A DNA stretch of 64,000 nucleotides from Ciona intestinalis (lineage: Eukaryota > Chordata > Ascidiacea > Phlebobranchia > Cionidae): NCBI RefSeq assembly GCF_000224145.3, contig NC_020166.2, positions 2,186,113 through 2,250,112 on the forward strand. The letters run 5' to 3'. Position numbers and translations under genes: made by a program. The notes below the pieces were generated by a model. It had not been told where the DNA came from. It was given only the letters and a program-made list of their open reading frames with translations, and ran no database searches. How positions within the stretch are numbered: position 1 is the stretch's first letter; every line of letters begins with the position of its first letter. Below, piece after piece: positions 49,901 to 61,279 of the stretch.

Positions 49901-52900
49901 TTAGAACCCGTTTTCTCTATGCTATGGCAGACATGGATCTGATGCTACAAAAATGTAATTTGGTGCTAGGTAGGTTGAGGCTAGGTTCATTACGCTACAA
50001 GATTGTTGATTAGGACACTAGATGGTTTGGTCACGCTAGGGGGTGGACAAAAAGTCCAACCAATTGTATATTAAAAGATAGATATTTTCCTCAAATGGCA
50101 TCATCAGTCTCTTATTCCAATAAAAGCAAACCAGTGGAAATATGTACCTTGATATTTGGGGTGGTGGCTTGGTCAGTATTTCGATAAGGCTCTGATTTGT
50201 TCATTTTGAATCCATCAATACTTAGTGGGGAGTAACTTTCCATACGATTCAATCGACACAGTATGTGGCCTGGTAAAAAGACAAACATTATTTCCTCTTA
50301 GTTAGCGCACATGCCTCTAATCCAGTGGTAATGGGTTTAAGGCTCATTGTTGCTATCATTGCATATGTGTCCTTGGACAAGACACCTAATGGCAATTGCT
50401 TCAATCCAGTAGTCACCAAAGCATTGTATAAATACAAATTTGGCAGCCATACAAAAAACAGCCACAAAGTCAAATACATGGCAACTCATAACGTCGTAAG
50501 CTGACACGAGGTGTCTGAACCAGAACACCTATGTTTTAGTAATTATTGTTACGCAGCATAAAGCAAAAAAAAAGTTTAAAAGACAAAAAAACATTTTAAT
50601 AAATAAAAATTTGTTCACCAGAATCGAGCGACCAAATAAAGATGTCACCATCATAAGAAGATGAAGCAATTATGGAAACCCCGTTGCTGTGTTGGAAGGA
50701 TGCAAGACAGAGGATATCATCCTTGTGAGCCTCCTGCCACTCACGGAAGTCGTCTTCATCATCTTGGTTTCGTGAATCTCTGGAAGATAATAACATTAAA
50801 AAGTGGATTTTGGAAAAAATGGATATTTGATAAAAAAAGTGGCTTTATATTTTCAACAATTTATATTCTATATCAGCAGGTCTTTCTGTATACAGGCATT
50901 AGCGGTCAAATCCCAGGTACCATAGCATGCCATGGCATAGAATCCCACTCAGTATATTATGCGACACAACATTAATTAAACTAGAGAAAAATTCTAAACC
51001 TCAGAGGAATGCTAATTGGCCTCATGGAATATAGCCATAAAATTATAACTTGATCAGTTAGCTAATGACATTGATGATAGATTAGAGAATGTTTGATTAT
51101 TTGTTATATTTACATGTAAACTGTAAGTTTCTTGTTCCAACCTCCAGATATTATTTTCTGCTTTAAACAAACAAGTCCAGTAACCTGGAACAATTACATA
51201 TATTACAACAAAAAAAACAACTTTACTAAAAACTTTTAAAATAAGCTATAAATATTTTTAAAAAAAATCAAACCCAAATAAAATTATTAATTTTTGGTTA
51301 AATTTCATGATATTTGATATAGAAAAACTAACCCTACTGCCTATTCTTCCTACTGCATGCTACAACACATGCTTACTATTCTACGTGGGTGAAGTCCAAC
51401 AGCATGTCATCACAAAATTTACACATGCTTACTTCATAGTTAGTTGCACCAGACAAGGTCCTTAGACAGGCACCATTGTTAAAGTTCCATATTTTGACAG
51501 CACCGTTTCTTGAACCCGTGATCAGCCTTCTACCAGTCTGGTCAAAGCACATACATGTCAGTTCAACGCCTTTAATCGTGTGGAATTGGATGGCCTTGGT
51601 TCCAGTGTTTAAATCCCACACTGAGAGAACAGAGTCATGTCCAGCTGTTACAACCTGTATATTTGTATTGAACCTTTTAATAAATAGAAATATTTATTGA
51701 GGGGTCAGACAGGACACCTTTAGCAAAAATATTCAAATTTCCCGACCATGTTTTAAACAATTAACCTTTTAAATGTAGATGAACTTACATTACTATTCAG
51801 CCAACAATTATTTAACCTAAATGAAATGCATGGAGGTGGGGCCGTGGCACAAAAGTTGGCGTGCTTGCCTTTAACCCAGAGGTTACAGGTTTAAGACTCA
51901 TTGCAGCCACCAGTTACAGTGAGCAGAAGACAAAAAAACCTCCTCAAAAATTAACATCTACAAAGTTATATATGTGATAACCCGTAAGCCAGCACGAGGT
52001 GTATGGAACGAAACACCTGTGTTAAAAAGGCTATCCTTGCCCCGCCATTCAAGGGTAAATAAGTTTTACATTTCCATTTAAGTGTTCACCTGGTTGAAGA
52101 GCTTGTTATACAAGACTGTACTAACTGGTCCATCATGAGATTTAATGTTGAGTTGGTCGACTTTTTCATTGTCGTCAAATCCTTCAAATAATCCAACCTG
52201 TAATAGACATCATATATTTTAACCTTTAGTTTAAATCATTTCTATTGAACACTGTTTTCATACACTAATGTGCAAAAACTAAGCTATAAAATGGTTGTTT
52301 TTATATGTGATACTAGAAAATTATTTTACATAGCCCTGTTTTGTTACCATTAATATTTTCTGTTTTTATTGTTTGTTCACAAATTACATATGTTCTACAA
52401 AACAGCTTGAATTAAGCTTATATAAATAGTATATTTAAATGTGTTCTGTTCTAGACGAGACACTAACTTTAAATATTAAAAAAAATATATATAAAACTCA
52501 AGAAACTAATTGCACTAATTTCTATGAATCTGACCCTGATATGGTGGTCATATAATTTAACACATACAGTAAGAATCTGGTGCTACCAAATCTTAACAGT
52601 AAAAAATCTGAAATCTATTTAAATTAGAGCTATTTAGGCGTTGTAAGTCTATTAGAAACACCATTACTGAAGTAGCTGTTACTAAATACCAACAAATGCA
52701 TGTAACCATCCATTTACCTGCATGGTACCAATAAGAAGTGCCTTGTATCGTTTTTGGTAGAAAATACAGTTGATGGTGTGTGAAGTGGGACCCATTTTAA
52801 CAAAAGATCTGGGACCCAGCACTTGCGTTGTGGTATGGTCTCGAAGCTCTATTATCCTAATTGTCTAAAACAAAAATTTTGATATTATGGGATGAAAAAA

Positions 52901-55900
52901 TAGAACAAAATAGGAAAAACATTAAATAAAAAGGTGTTTCATCTCCCCACCCTACTATTACCAATATTTTTTCTTTAACGTTTTGTATTATGTAGATTGG
53001 TTAATAAACAAAAAACTAATATCAAAAAATGTCATGGTCTATATATCAATATATGTACCACTACTAGCTATTGCTAATGTATATTAACAGTACTGTTGGG
53101 TAAGATGAGATAACTAACGTACATTTAAAACTTAATATATTAAATATACTGATCGTATTTTAAACAATTCACAACGTTCTATGGAAGTCATGAGAATATG
53201 GTTTTAGAATTCTTTGAATGTTTTTTGTTTAGTACCAAACAGAACGAGAAATTAGAATAAAAAGGTGTCCCGCCTTCCCCCACCATACTAATGTACACAT
53301 ACCCTATCTTTCCCACATGTTATAACTTGTCCACTGCCTTGGATTATCCTAACATGTTGTACAGGTGTGAGATGGCCTTTAATAAGGGATGCAGGTTTCG
53401 CACTGTATGGATTCCATGTTCGAACAACCCCATCAAAGCTACCAGTAACTAAACATGAATAAAGCAAAAAGATATTGAACAATCTGTAATGATTTCCGAG
53501 TATCAGACCCTGATCAGGTGCTTACAGAGTTGAAAGAATCTTGTGTGAAGAAATACAATAAGGAATATATGAATCTGGTTCTATAAAAAAACTCTGTAAC
53601 AGACAAAGTCCAACCAATTTCCAAAAAAAACGAGAATAGAGATAAATATTTTGCCTTAATAGCAACAGCAGTCTTTTATTCAAATAGAAACAAAAAATTG
53701 AACTATACGCTATTCAATACTTCTTAAAATATTGAAAGAGTTTTGTCAAAAGTTGGCATGGGTGTGCATGGACATTGTGCATCCCTGTGCCCTAATATAA
53801 AACACAGTGTTTTAATTTTAGGTTATATATTAGAATCATCACATGTGTTGAACTACGTACATTAAAATAAATGCCAAACACAACATACGACTGCTACTAA
53901 TTAAAAATTTGCATTTCCTCCTACCAACAATATTCCAATCTTTAGAATAATCCAAAGCTAAGATTCCTTTTCTTACTCTGTAAAAACAACCTCTGCAACA
54001 AAAAAAGAGTAAACCAGGTTTAATAATTTAAAACCTTCACCTCATACCATACATAAGTTACATATTTCCTGGCACCATGGCAGTAGTTAGCACGCCTGCC
54101 TCCAACCCATAGGTTTAAAGCTTTCCACTGCTAATAGGTTGTGGGCGTATGTGTCCTTGGGCAAGGCACAGCAGCAAATTGCATGTTTGCACCAATCTAT
54201 GGGTTGTCTAAACTGTCAGCAATACAGAAAAAACAACCGCGTCCAAATTTATTTTCCTGGTAATTCATAAGCTAGCACGAGGCGTATACAAAAAAAAGAT
54301 GTGCTAGAATAACTGTCATTTTCCAGCAAGTTAAATTCATTCAACATTTGGTTAAAAACAGTAATAACATCTCACTCTCAGTATTGGAACAACTTTAACA
54401 TTTTAGGCCGGATTTTAGATTGTACCTGTTAGATCGTAGTTTAGAAAATCCCGGCCATTTTGCTTTGTACGTAATGTTGCTAAGGTCACCAAGGTACATA
54501 GAGTCATCATCTGTGCTACTGCATGATATAAAGCATTCTAATCCTTGGGCAAGTTGAAAGTATTGAGCGCTGTTCACCCAATTGGAATGTAAGTGCTATT
54601 TGGAATTAATACAAAAATTATTTAAAATAAAAACTTCAAAATTTAAACAAAAAGTCCATTATTTTTTTAAACAAAAAATCCAAAATTAAAATAAAAAGTC
54701 CGATTTATTTGATTTTAAAAAATTCGTAATGCATTTTGTGATAGCTAAATGAAGAACTTTAAATCGGAAACATATCATATGGAAGTTGGAACTGCTTAAA
54801 GTCTATACATATTAAAATATCAAAACAGATTGTGCATGAATTAAAGGTAAGCTTTGATTGGAACTTAATATATACATACCAATAATTGTTAAATTTTTCT
54901 ATATTATAATATAAATCCCAGAAAATTAATAATATTATAAATCGGTTCAATCATTCTACTAAATATTGTATAAAAAGTACCTGTTTTCATTAAATTCTTG
55001 ATTTTATATTACTTACCGGGTACATTAAACAGTAAGCTCCTGAGACTCGATGTTTTAAAATACTGATTAAAGCAACTTTTTGCACAACACCTGCAAGTAC
55101 AACGAATGAAGGGGTGATAAATAAATGAAAAAGTAAGACCACTTCCTAACTAGAGGATTCTTGGTTAGGCTACTACTTACATCCTTGGTAAAACAATTAC
55201 AATAGTTTCTAAATTCCATGTGCTGCTAATGGGATATTTAAATACTTAATATGATGCCCAACAAAAAAACAACCACCCACAAAGTTACAAGACAACCCCG
55301 TGTATGAAATAGGATACATATGATATACCTTGCGTGCAATTTATTCATTGATTGAAAAACCAATAATGCATAAATTGAATGGTAATATCTACATCGAACA
55401 AGACAGTCACCTTTTTGTGGATAAACACCAAACAGTCCTTTTCTAGTAGCTTCCACAAATCGTAGCACGATAACTGAACCATTAGCATCTCCAACTACAA
55501 GAGTGGAGTTGTTTAGGTCTTCGTGGTCAAACCTGTAAGAGTTATACGAATGAATGTAACTTACTTTATCCTCGCGTGGCCGGAAAACGACAGTTGTTAT
55601 AACCTGGGTCGAATACCTCGTGCCAGCTTACGAGTTACCATGTATGTTACTTTGTGGGTATTTTTTTGGGGGGGGATTTTATTTTTTTATATATGGCTGA
55701 TAATTTGGACAACCCAGTAGTGACCACTGGGTTGGAGCAATTGCCGTTAAGTGTCTTGCCCAAGGACACATACGCCCACAATGATAGCAGCGATGAGCCT
55801 TTGAACCATTAACTCTGGGNNNNNNNNNNNNNNNNNNNNNNNNNNNNNNNNNNNNNNNNNNNNNNNNNNNNNNNNNNNNNNNNNNNNNNNNNNNNNNNNN

Positions 55901-58900
55901 NNNNNNNNNNNNNNNNNNNNNNNNNNNNNNNNNNNNNNNNNNNNAACCACTATGCCATGGCGCTGGTTTATACAATAGCATTGCTGTACCAGCTGAGATA
56001 ATGGCTGAATTATAAGTTATGGTACAGAACATTATCTCAGGCCTTCGGAAAATGGGTAGTGTGCCTGCCTCCAGCCTAGAGGTTAAACCTTTACACGTTT
56101 GAGGCTCAAGCTGTTAGCATTGTGGGCGTATGTGTCCCAGGGCAAGGCACAACAACAATTGCTTCAAGTCAGTGGTCCTTAATGGGTTGTCTAAATTACA
56201 GCCATGTATAAAATCAAAAAAATAGTCACTTCTTTTATATGTGGTAACAAGTAAGCAGGCATGAAGTGTATAAAACAGAACACTTGTGTGTAAGGACTGT
56301 CCTTGCTTGCCATGCAAGGGTAAGTAAGTTACATTCTTTCATTTATTCAAGGGCTAGAATGTTAATCATGTCGAGAAAATGAATTTACCAGTAGTTCATG
56401 CAGAATACTGGATCACGGAACCCTGTAAGTTGGAACTGACGATCGAACTTGTTGGCACTTACATCGTAGAAACCTTTGTAATAAAGAAGTAGCGTTTATA
56501 CTAAATCAGTAATGTACAACCTAGTACTACACAACTTAAACGTACGTTTAAATGTAAATATGTTTTTAACTGTAAGCACGTTTTAACAACTGTTATTTTG
56601 CCACTATATCCTTCTTGTTGTTTTAAACATTTTATAATCTTCGCTAACGTAATCCAAGTTACAAATAAAAGTTATTATTATTATTTACATAGCAAAGAAC
56701 ACTAGGTAAAAATATTATTATGAAATAGAAGAAAACAGGAAGCCTATAATATGTTATAATTAATAATTGTCCTAGCAGATTGAACTTACTAATTTCACGT
56801 TCTGTTGAGCTGATCGCCACCATGTTAACATTTGGACACGCAGTAAGGTCTGTGAGCCACAGAGGCACACAACTCTCAAAAGGTGAACCTATCTATATAC
56901 TCAACAGCAACTTTATTTCATAGCTAATACCACAGTTAAGCCTAATGTCTGAAATGGACGGCCAAAAGTTACAGTTACACAATAAACGTATGGTAAACTT
57001 GAGCCTTACACTGTAAATTGTTAAGGTTTTATAATGTTTAGGACATAGTTAAAAAAAAAAAAGAATTAAGGAATTTAAATATATATACATACATATAACA
57101 ATCTAATTTTTTTTATATATTTTTTATCACATTTTAAACAGTCTAATTACTTTATTTATGAAAAAATAGGAAAATAGTCTAAACTGAAACTTTCGGATGT
57201 AACGGTCTCTTAAATTTAAAAAAAAATTCATTCAACCCAAATATGAAATGAGCTACCACACCGTTATTGTTTTCTGAAGCTCGTAGTCAATATTGTAAAA
57301 TCCAAGTTGGCCTTCTTTGCTTAAAACCAGATACTTTCCACCAGGGTTGTCGCGGTCAAGGGCTTTGTTAGCATGTTTGTTGGAAAGGTTTTGAAAGAAT
57401 TTTATGCTGATAATGTTGTCTCTATGATTGCTAAAATATAAAATGTTATTGGTCAAATGTATGGTGCAGTGGCAAAGTGGTTAGCACGCCTGCCTGTAAC
57501 CCAGAGGTAACGGGTTCTCAAGGCTCGTCTCTGCTACCATTGTGGGCGTGTGTGTGTGTTCTTGGGCAAGACACTTAAAGGCAATTGTTCCAACAGTCAC
57601 TAATGGGTTGTCAAAATTGACAGCAGGGTAAAAACTGTTCTTTATTTGAAACTGGGGAGCTAAAATATATTAATTGTATACCTTTGTTCAAAAGTTGAGG
57701 TAGCATATTGCCCAATGCCCAACGGTACATGACCCCTATGTGTAACGTAAAACCATCTAGTACTTACGAAGGAAGCTCACGAAGTGGATTCGGAAATGGA
57801 ACCTGAAAATAAATGTTTTTGTATATGTATTTATAGTCACCATCTATTTACATTACCCAAAACTTGGTTGTTACTTGTTACTTGTTAGTATTACAATTTT
57901 GGCTAAAATTATGTTAATGCAAAAGAATGAAATTTAATTTGTCTTTTTAGTCACGATAAAAAAGAACAAGACAGTTTACAAAAGCTAAAAGACATGTAGT
58001 AATGGTAAGACAACCGTTGTTAAAACATCTTTATTATTAAAACAGAAAAACGTTTGGATAAAAAGCGTGACCGTACAATTGTGACTAACTTACCTCTTTA
58101 ATTAAACTTGTCATGGTGTCTTTTTCTTGATATTCCAACAGCATGTATGAAAGGTATTCATCCTAGGATATTAAATAAATTAATACTCGCATTGCCACAC
58201 TATATAAAATGTTATTAAAACTAAAACTTTTGAGCGTCTTATTTAATCGTTATAGTCATTAGTGCTGTCAGAAACTAAAACAAAACATACAAAAAGAAAA
58301 GCTTATGCTAAGTATAATGTATTTGTAAATAATTTTTTTTTTGTATTTGTACATATATTATATTTTATTGTAGTTGTAATATATCTTTCATATATGGGAT
58401 AAATGAACAATTTAGACATCCAACGAACCCAGTCCACAGTTCCATCACAGTTTGTATCGACTTTCATAAAGAGGATTTCTAGTTCTTTATCATCAATCTC
58501 AGACCCCATGGTTTTCTTCATTGCTTCACGGAACTCATCTATGTCAAGTCCCCCACCATCATCCGCATCTGCTTCCTGGAAGAAGAAGATACGAGTTATC
58601 AAAATTAGAATGTCACAATTGTTGAGTAGAAACATATTATATTAAAGAAAATTACAACATAACGGCAATGCATAACGTTGCTTTTAGCATCGTAGCAAAG
58701 TGGTTGGCCCGCCTGCCACCAAACTTAGAGGGTGGGGGTTCCGTTCAAGGCTCGTCGCTGCTACCATTGTGGGCGCATATGTCCTTGGACTTGACACTTA
58801 ACGGCAATTGGTCCAACCCAGTGGTCACTAATAGGTTTTCCAAATTATCAGCCATACATAAAAAATCCCCCCAAAAAATTTTCACTAAGAAAGTAACATA

Positions 58901-59703
58901 TATAAATATATATATATATACAGAACACCTTTGACAACTATAGGTTAAACTGAATTTTAACATCGTCGTCAGTCACCTAAGATTTTTATGAAACCTTGAA
59001 CCAGTCTAGGAGTTATCATGCATTATTGACCAAGTACGTAATTGCTTTTTATTGTTCTTTTTTGCCTGTATTACCAAAATGTTGACACATATTGATTATT
59101 ACTTAGTTCGAGAAATTACAGTTTAAAGTTTTGATGTTTAAGTTTTAAACCTGAAATATTGTTTCTAGCTTTTTTAGGTGTTCAAAATTCATCTGGTCTT
59201 CAAGTTTGCTGGCAGTTGATGGCTTAGGTTTTTGACGAACTTTTGAGCCACCTGAATAGGACATAGGCATATCAGAAGTAATGATATTGACATAAATCAT
59301 AAACAAAATTGAGATAAATCTGTGTGATAGCTTCTGCTAAAATTTAACATTATAAATTAGAAGCAGCTGAGAGTTAAACGTGATGTTTTTTTGTCTTTCC
59401 GGGGGGGGGGGGGTTAGGGGTTATTTAACTTCCATAAGTTTGACATTACCTTTTGGCCCATCAATAGCTGTTGACTTTGAAAACGTGTCTTTTTCGTCAT
59501 TGTTTTCCATAGCATCTTGCTGAGTTCGAGCTGTATTTCTAAAGATGAACTACGATTACTTTTCTGAGATAATTAGAGCTCTCCGCTATACACAAGCATT
59601 GGTTTACAAACCCGTCTATTTTTCTGACTTCTGTCTGGCTTGCATTATCCCGCCTCTTGTCCACAGACGCATTACTGCCAGTGAGAGACAAATTACTCGC
59701 CAT
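43938..59703 (-). CDS. CFAP337: EF-hand and WD40 axonemal protein, WDR49/WDR64 (CFAP337) family
   Basis: Members are ciliary doublet-microtubule proteins. Thirty-two minus-strand exons, phase consistent throughout, give 1286 aa. 5' exons: 59612-59703, 59450-59538, 59151-59251, 58429-58575, 58094-58162, 57768-57802, 57262-57430, 56790-56892, 56389-56473, 55411-55532, 55017-55090, 54426-54595, 53925-53992, 53303-53448, 52718-52864, 52090-52197, 51433-51654, 51114-51184, 50619-50779, 50148-50269, 49517-49676, 49392-49416, 48743-48878, 48190-48405, 47571-47692, 46931-47109, 46623-46726, 46280-46423, 45111-45278, 44555-44662, 44028-44180, 43938-43982. Residues 95-150 hold two EF-hands (DADDGGGLDIDE and DTNCDGTVDWDE; the second loop is canonical and split by an intron). 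Residues 180-1050 are WD40 repeats (REISFYDVSANKFDRQFQL, VRKGILALDYSKDW, SRNGAVKIWNF, ASSSYDGDIFIWS, SCSDGTVRLWTIGG). The 155-residue basic tail is less conserved; the exon 30 acceptor is weak. WDR49 and WDR64 cannot be told apart by eye. Confidence 0.88.
44460..44530 (-). repeat. SINE fragment, reverse orientation
   Basis: GTTTCATACACCTC, then CAGCTTACGAGTGATCACG and TATGTAACTTTGTGG, sit just 3' of exon 30 of the CFAP337 gene. Confidence 0.6.
45559..46284. repeat. 22-bp minisatellite in CFAP337 intron 28, interrupted by an N gap
   Basis: About 33 tandem units counting the gap; the core of each is CTACCCCACACAGTGTATAC plus CA. Variants include ACGTAG, ACATAG and TATACGCC forms. Read on the minus strand each unit contains GGGGTAGGTGTATAC, identical to the authentic 5' splice site of exon 28 (exon ends AGTGGG, intron starts GTAGGTG). 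The array is contiguous with that exon end at 46280. Because the unit is 22 bp, long open frames run through it on both strands; these are not genes. Confidence 0.95.
45775..45899. other. Assembly gap (N run, 125 bases) inside the minisatellite
   Basis: N run flanked on both sides by the 22-bp units, so the true array length is unknown. Confidence 0.95.
46436..46530 (-). repeat. SINE fragment, reverse orientation
   Basis: TTGCTTGGCGGGGCAACAAC and TTAGCTTACGAGTTACTGTG match the family's 3' half; located in CFAP337 intron 27. Confidence 0.6.
48466..48560 (-). repeat. SINE fragment, reverse orientation
   Basis: GAATGAATGCAAGTTGCTTT, then GGTGGCCGGAAAACGACAGT, in CFAP337 intron 23; the tRNA-related part is missing. 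Confidence 0.65.
48990..49195 (+). repeat. Degenerate SINE copy
   Basis: Starts near GAAGATACCGGTTTGAGGCT, followed by CACGTAATGGTAATTG and GTATGAAACAGAACAC in family order. It is in CFAP337 intron 22. Confidence 0.5.
49785..49925 (-). repeat. SINE copy, reverse orientation
   Basis: Blocks ATGTAACTTTGTGGG, GGTTGGAGCAACTGCTGTTA, GTGTCTTGTCCAAAGACACA and ACAATGGTAGCAGGGTTGAG, in CFAP337 intron 20. Confidence 0.7.
50296..50545 (+). repeat. SINE copy, near full length
   Basis: A tRNA-related head (GTTAGCGCACATGCCTC and GGTAATGGGTTTAAGGCTC), then GTGTCCTTGGACAAGACACC, GGCAATTGCTTCAATCCAGT, CAGCCATACAAAAAAC and the GAACACC end. It lies in CFAP337 intron 19. Confidence 0.75.
51834..52075 (+). repeat. 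SINE copy, near full length, middle deleted
   Basis: Head GGCGTGCTTGCCTTTAACCC and GAGGTTACAGGTTTAAGACT, then GTAAGCCAGCACGAGGTGTA and GCCCCGCCATTCAAGGGTAA. The central ATTGCTCCAACCC block is missing. It lies in CFAP337 intron 16. Confidence 0.7.
53091..53291. mobile_element. MITE-like element (about 200 bp) in CFAP337 intron 14
   Basis: Begins GTTGGGTAAGATGAGATAAC and ends with GTGTCCCGCCTTCCCCCACC next to ATACTA. Internal blocks CTGATCGTATTTTAAACAAT and GAATTCTTTGAATG match the copy at 60562. The ends are inverted repeats with mismatches; there is no coding capacity. A further end fragment lies at about 52905-52965. Confidence 0.65.
54068..54345 (+). repeat. SINE copy, near full length
   Basis: Head GGCAGTAGTTAGCACGCCTG and CCAACCCATAGGTTTAAAGC, then GTGGGCGTATGTGTCCTTGG, GGGTTGTCTAAACTGTCAGC, CATAAGCTAGCACGAGGCGT and CTGTCATTTTCCAGC. 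It lies in CFAP337 intron 12. Confidence 0.8.
55545..55970 (-). repeat. SINE copy, reverse orientation, interrupted by an N gap
   Basis: A well preserved reversed copy: GAATGAATGTAACTTACTTT, GGCCGGAAAACGACAGTTGT, CTCGTGCCAGCTTACGAGTT, GGACAACCCAGTAGTGACCA, CTTGCCCAAGGACACATACG and CAATGATAGCAGCGATGAGC. After the N run (55820-55944) the remaining head AACCACTATGCCATGG appears. It lies in CFAP337 intron 9. Confidence 0.8.
55820..55944. other. Assembly gap (N run, 125 bases) inside a SINE
   Basis: The flanks are the two ends of the tRNA-like head of one reversed SINE, so the gap hides either a short stretch of that head or a nested or tandem copy. Confidence 0.9.
56045..56345 (+). repeat. SINE copy, near full length
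   Basis: Head GGGTAGTGTGCCTGCCTCCA, then GTGGGCGTATGTGTCCCAGG, GGTCCTTAATGGGTTGTCTA, GTAAGCAGGCATGAAGTGTA and a CATTCTTTCATTTATTC tail. It lies in CFAP337 intron 9, next to the exon 9 donor. Confidence 0.75.
57455..57640 (+). repeat. SINE copy with the clearest tRNA-like head
   Basis: Family description. The head resembles a tRNA: the A-box-like stretch is TGGCAAAGTGGTTAGCACGC and the B-box-like stretch is GGTAACGGGTTCTCAAGGCT. It is followed by CTACCATTGTGGGCGTGTGT, CTTGGGCAAGACACTTAAAG, GCAATTGTTCCAAC and a 3' part (absent here) built from CTCGTAAGCTGGCACGAGGT-type, AACAGAACACC, GTTATAACGACTGTCGTTTT-type and CATTCATTC-tail blocks. Over 20 copies or fragments lie in this window, nearly all in introns or intergenic DNA. 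Confidence 0.8.
58683..58930 (+). repeat. SINE copy, near full length
   Basis: Head CATCGTAGCAAAGTGGTTGG and CGTTCAAGGCTCGTCGCTGC, then ACCATTGTGGGCGCATATGT, GACACTTAACGGCAATTGGT, CCAACCCAGTGGTCACTAAT and CAGAACACC. It lies in CFAP337 intron 3. Confidence 0.8.
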
Positions 59704-60561
59704 ATTGAATTGTAAGTTTGAATTAATTAATGCTGCAATACACAGTAAATAAATGCAATGCATAAAATATCAGAATATTCAGTAGAGACATGCTTTATTA
59801 TCAAATTACGACATAATGACCATACATGACGTCACTTGTCAACTTTCATTTGACTTGGCGGGAAACCGTAAGTAAATCGTAAATCGACTGCTTTATCGCA
59901 CAAACGAGATGTAAATCGAAAATCGACTGCAATGCTGCAACATAGGTCGTGTTATAATGAATGCTGCGCTTGTTCATCCTCGCTTGCTGGCAGTCAGTTT
60001 TAAAGCTTTATAACACGGGTGGAACTTCTGTTTCATATAATGCCCACCTATGAGTGAACAGGTTCGTGGTTGATCTCATTTTTTAATGTTTTACTGTTTA
60101 TGTATATGTGACCGATAGTTAGGACAAACAATTAGTGAAGTGTCTCCCCGAAGCCCATATTATACCCTCGCGATGGTGCATTGAACTTAAATCTGGTATA
60201 TCGGAGCCGTAAAGCGCGCGCTGTAATACCATAGTATACTAAAGTGATATATATGGTGCTGCCTTGTCAGGTAAATCAGCAAATAGGTCGTCCAGAAAAC
60301 TATCATTTAAGCAAAGGTCATTGTCATTTAAGCAGAGGTCAAAAAGTGGTTACGTGGTCTCGTTAGCGTACTATCACTCCAGTATACTATACTTAAACGG
60401 CCACAAATATTACAAAGTGTCTCTATAAGCACGTTTCTTGCCATTGTAAACCGATTAGAAGTAGCTGCTTGTGCGCTGTAAACTCGATTACTAATGGCCA
60501 GATGCGTGTATAAATACCGCCTGTTAATTATGACTAACGATGGAAGATAGCTAGAGATGTA

Positions 60562-60763
60562 TAGTAGGGTAGGGGAAGACGGGGCAGCTTTAGCACATAA
60601 TATCCAAATGTCCTGATCGTGTTTTAAACAATTAGCAACGGTCTATGGGTGCCGTAAGGATACGGTTTTATAATACTTTGAATGTTCTTTGTTCACTACC
60701 AGTACCAAATAGAATCTGAAAATAAAATGAAAAAGTGTTCCATCTTCTCCCACCCCACTATAT
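60562..60763. mobile_element. MITE-like element (about 200 bp), best copy
   Basis: The left end TAGTAGGGTAGGGGAAGACG and the right end (reverse complement TAGTGGGGTGGGAGAAGATG) are inverted repeats of about 23 bp with few mismatches, flanked by TATA on both sides (possible TA target duplication). Internal blocks: TCCTGATCGTGTTTTAAACA, AACGGTCTATGGGTGC and ACTTTGAATGTTC. No open frame. Related copies: 53091-53291 and about 34345-34520, plus end fragments at about 30005, 30345, 32783, 51690 and 52905. Confidence 0.75.
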
Positions 60764-60845
60764 CATCAACAATGATTCAAATTTGAATGACAGATTACAT
60801 CTTGACTTGCAATCACTAAATAATATACATTCGCCAGTTTTACTA

Positions 60846-60985
60846 TGAATGAATGAGTGTAACTTGTTTTTTTAGAACACGGGTGTTCACTTTCATACAC
60901 CTTGATGTGCCCGCTTATGAGTCACCGTATATGCAACTTTGTGGGGGTTGCTTTTTTGGGTATTTCATGCTATGGTTCATACCTG
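60846..60985 (-). repeat. SINE fragment, reverse orientation
   Basis: GAATGAATGAGTGTAACTTG, then TTTCATACACCTTGATGTGC and ATGCAACTTTGTGGGGG in the reversed family order. The tRNA-like head is missing. Confidence 0.6.
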
Positions 60986-61279
60986 ACAGTTCCCATACAT
61001 TGTAACGACGCTATTATTTTCCGTAAAATTCCGGACGTATAAGTTGGTCCACATGTGACTGTCCGTCATTCGTGTAATTGTAATGCATGGCGCGTTCTTA
61101 TAACTATCTAACTAAATTTTAACCAACTGATGGGGCACGACAAAAAGCTTAAGAAACATTTCAACTGCAAAACCGATTAGAATTATCTTGTATCAGCTTA
61201 TATATTTTATGCATTAACACCGAAGTCTCAAAGTTTAAACACCGACGGAAATTACGAAGTATAGTTACAGGGCACAGGG

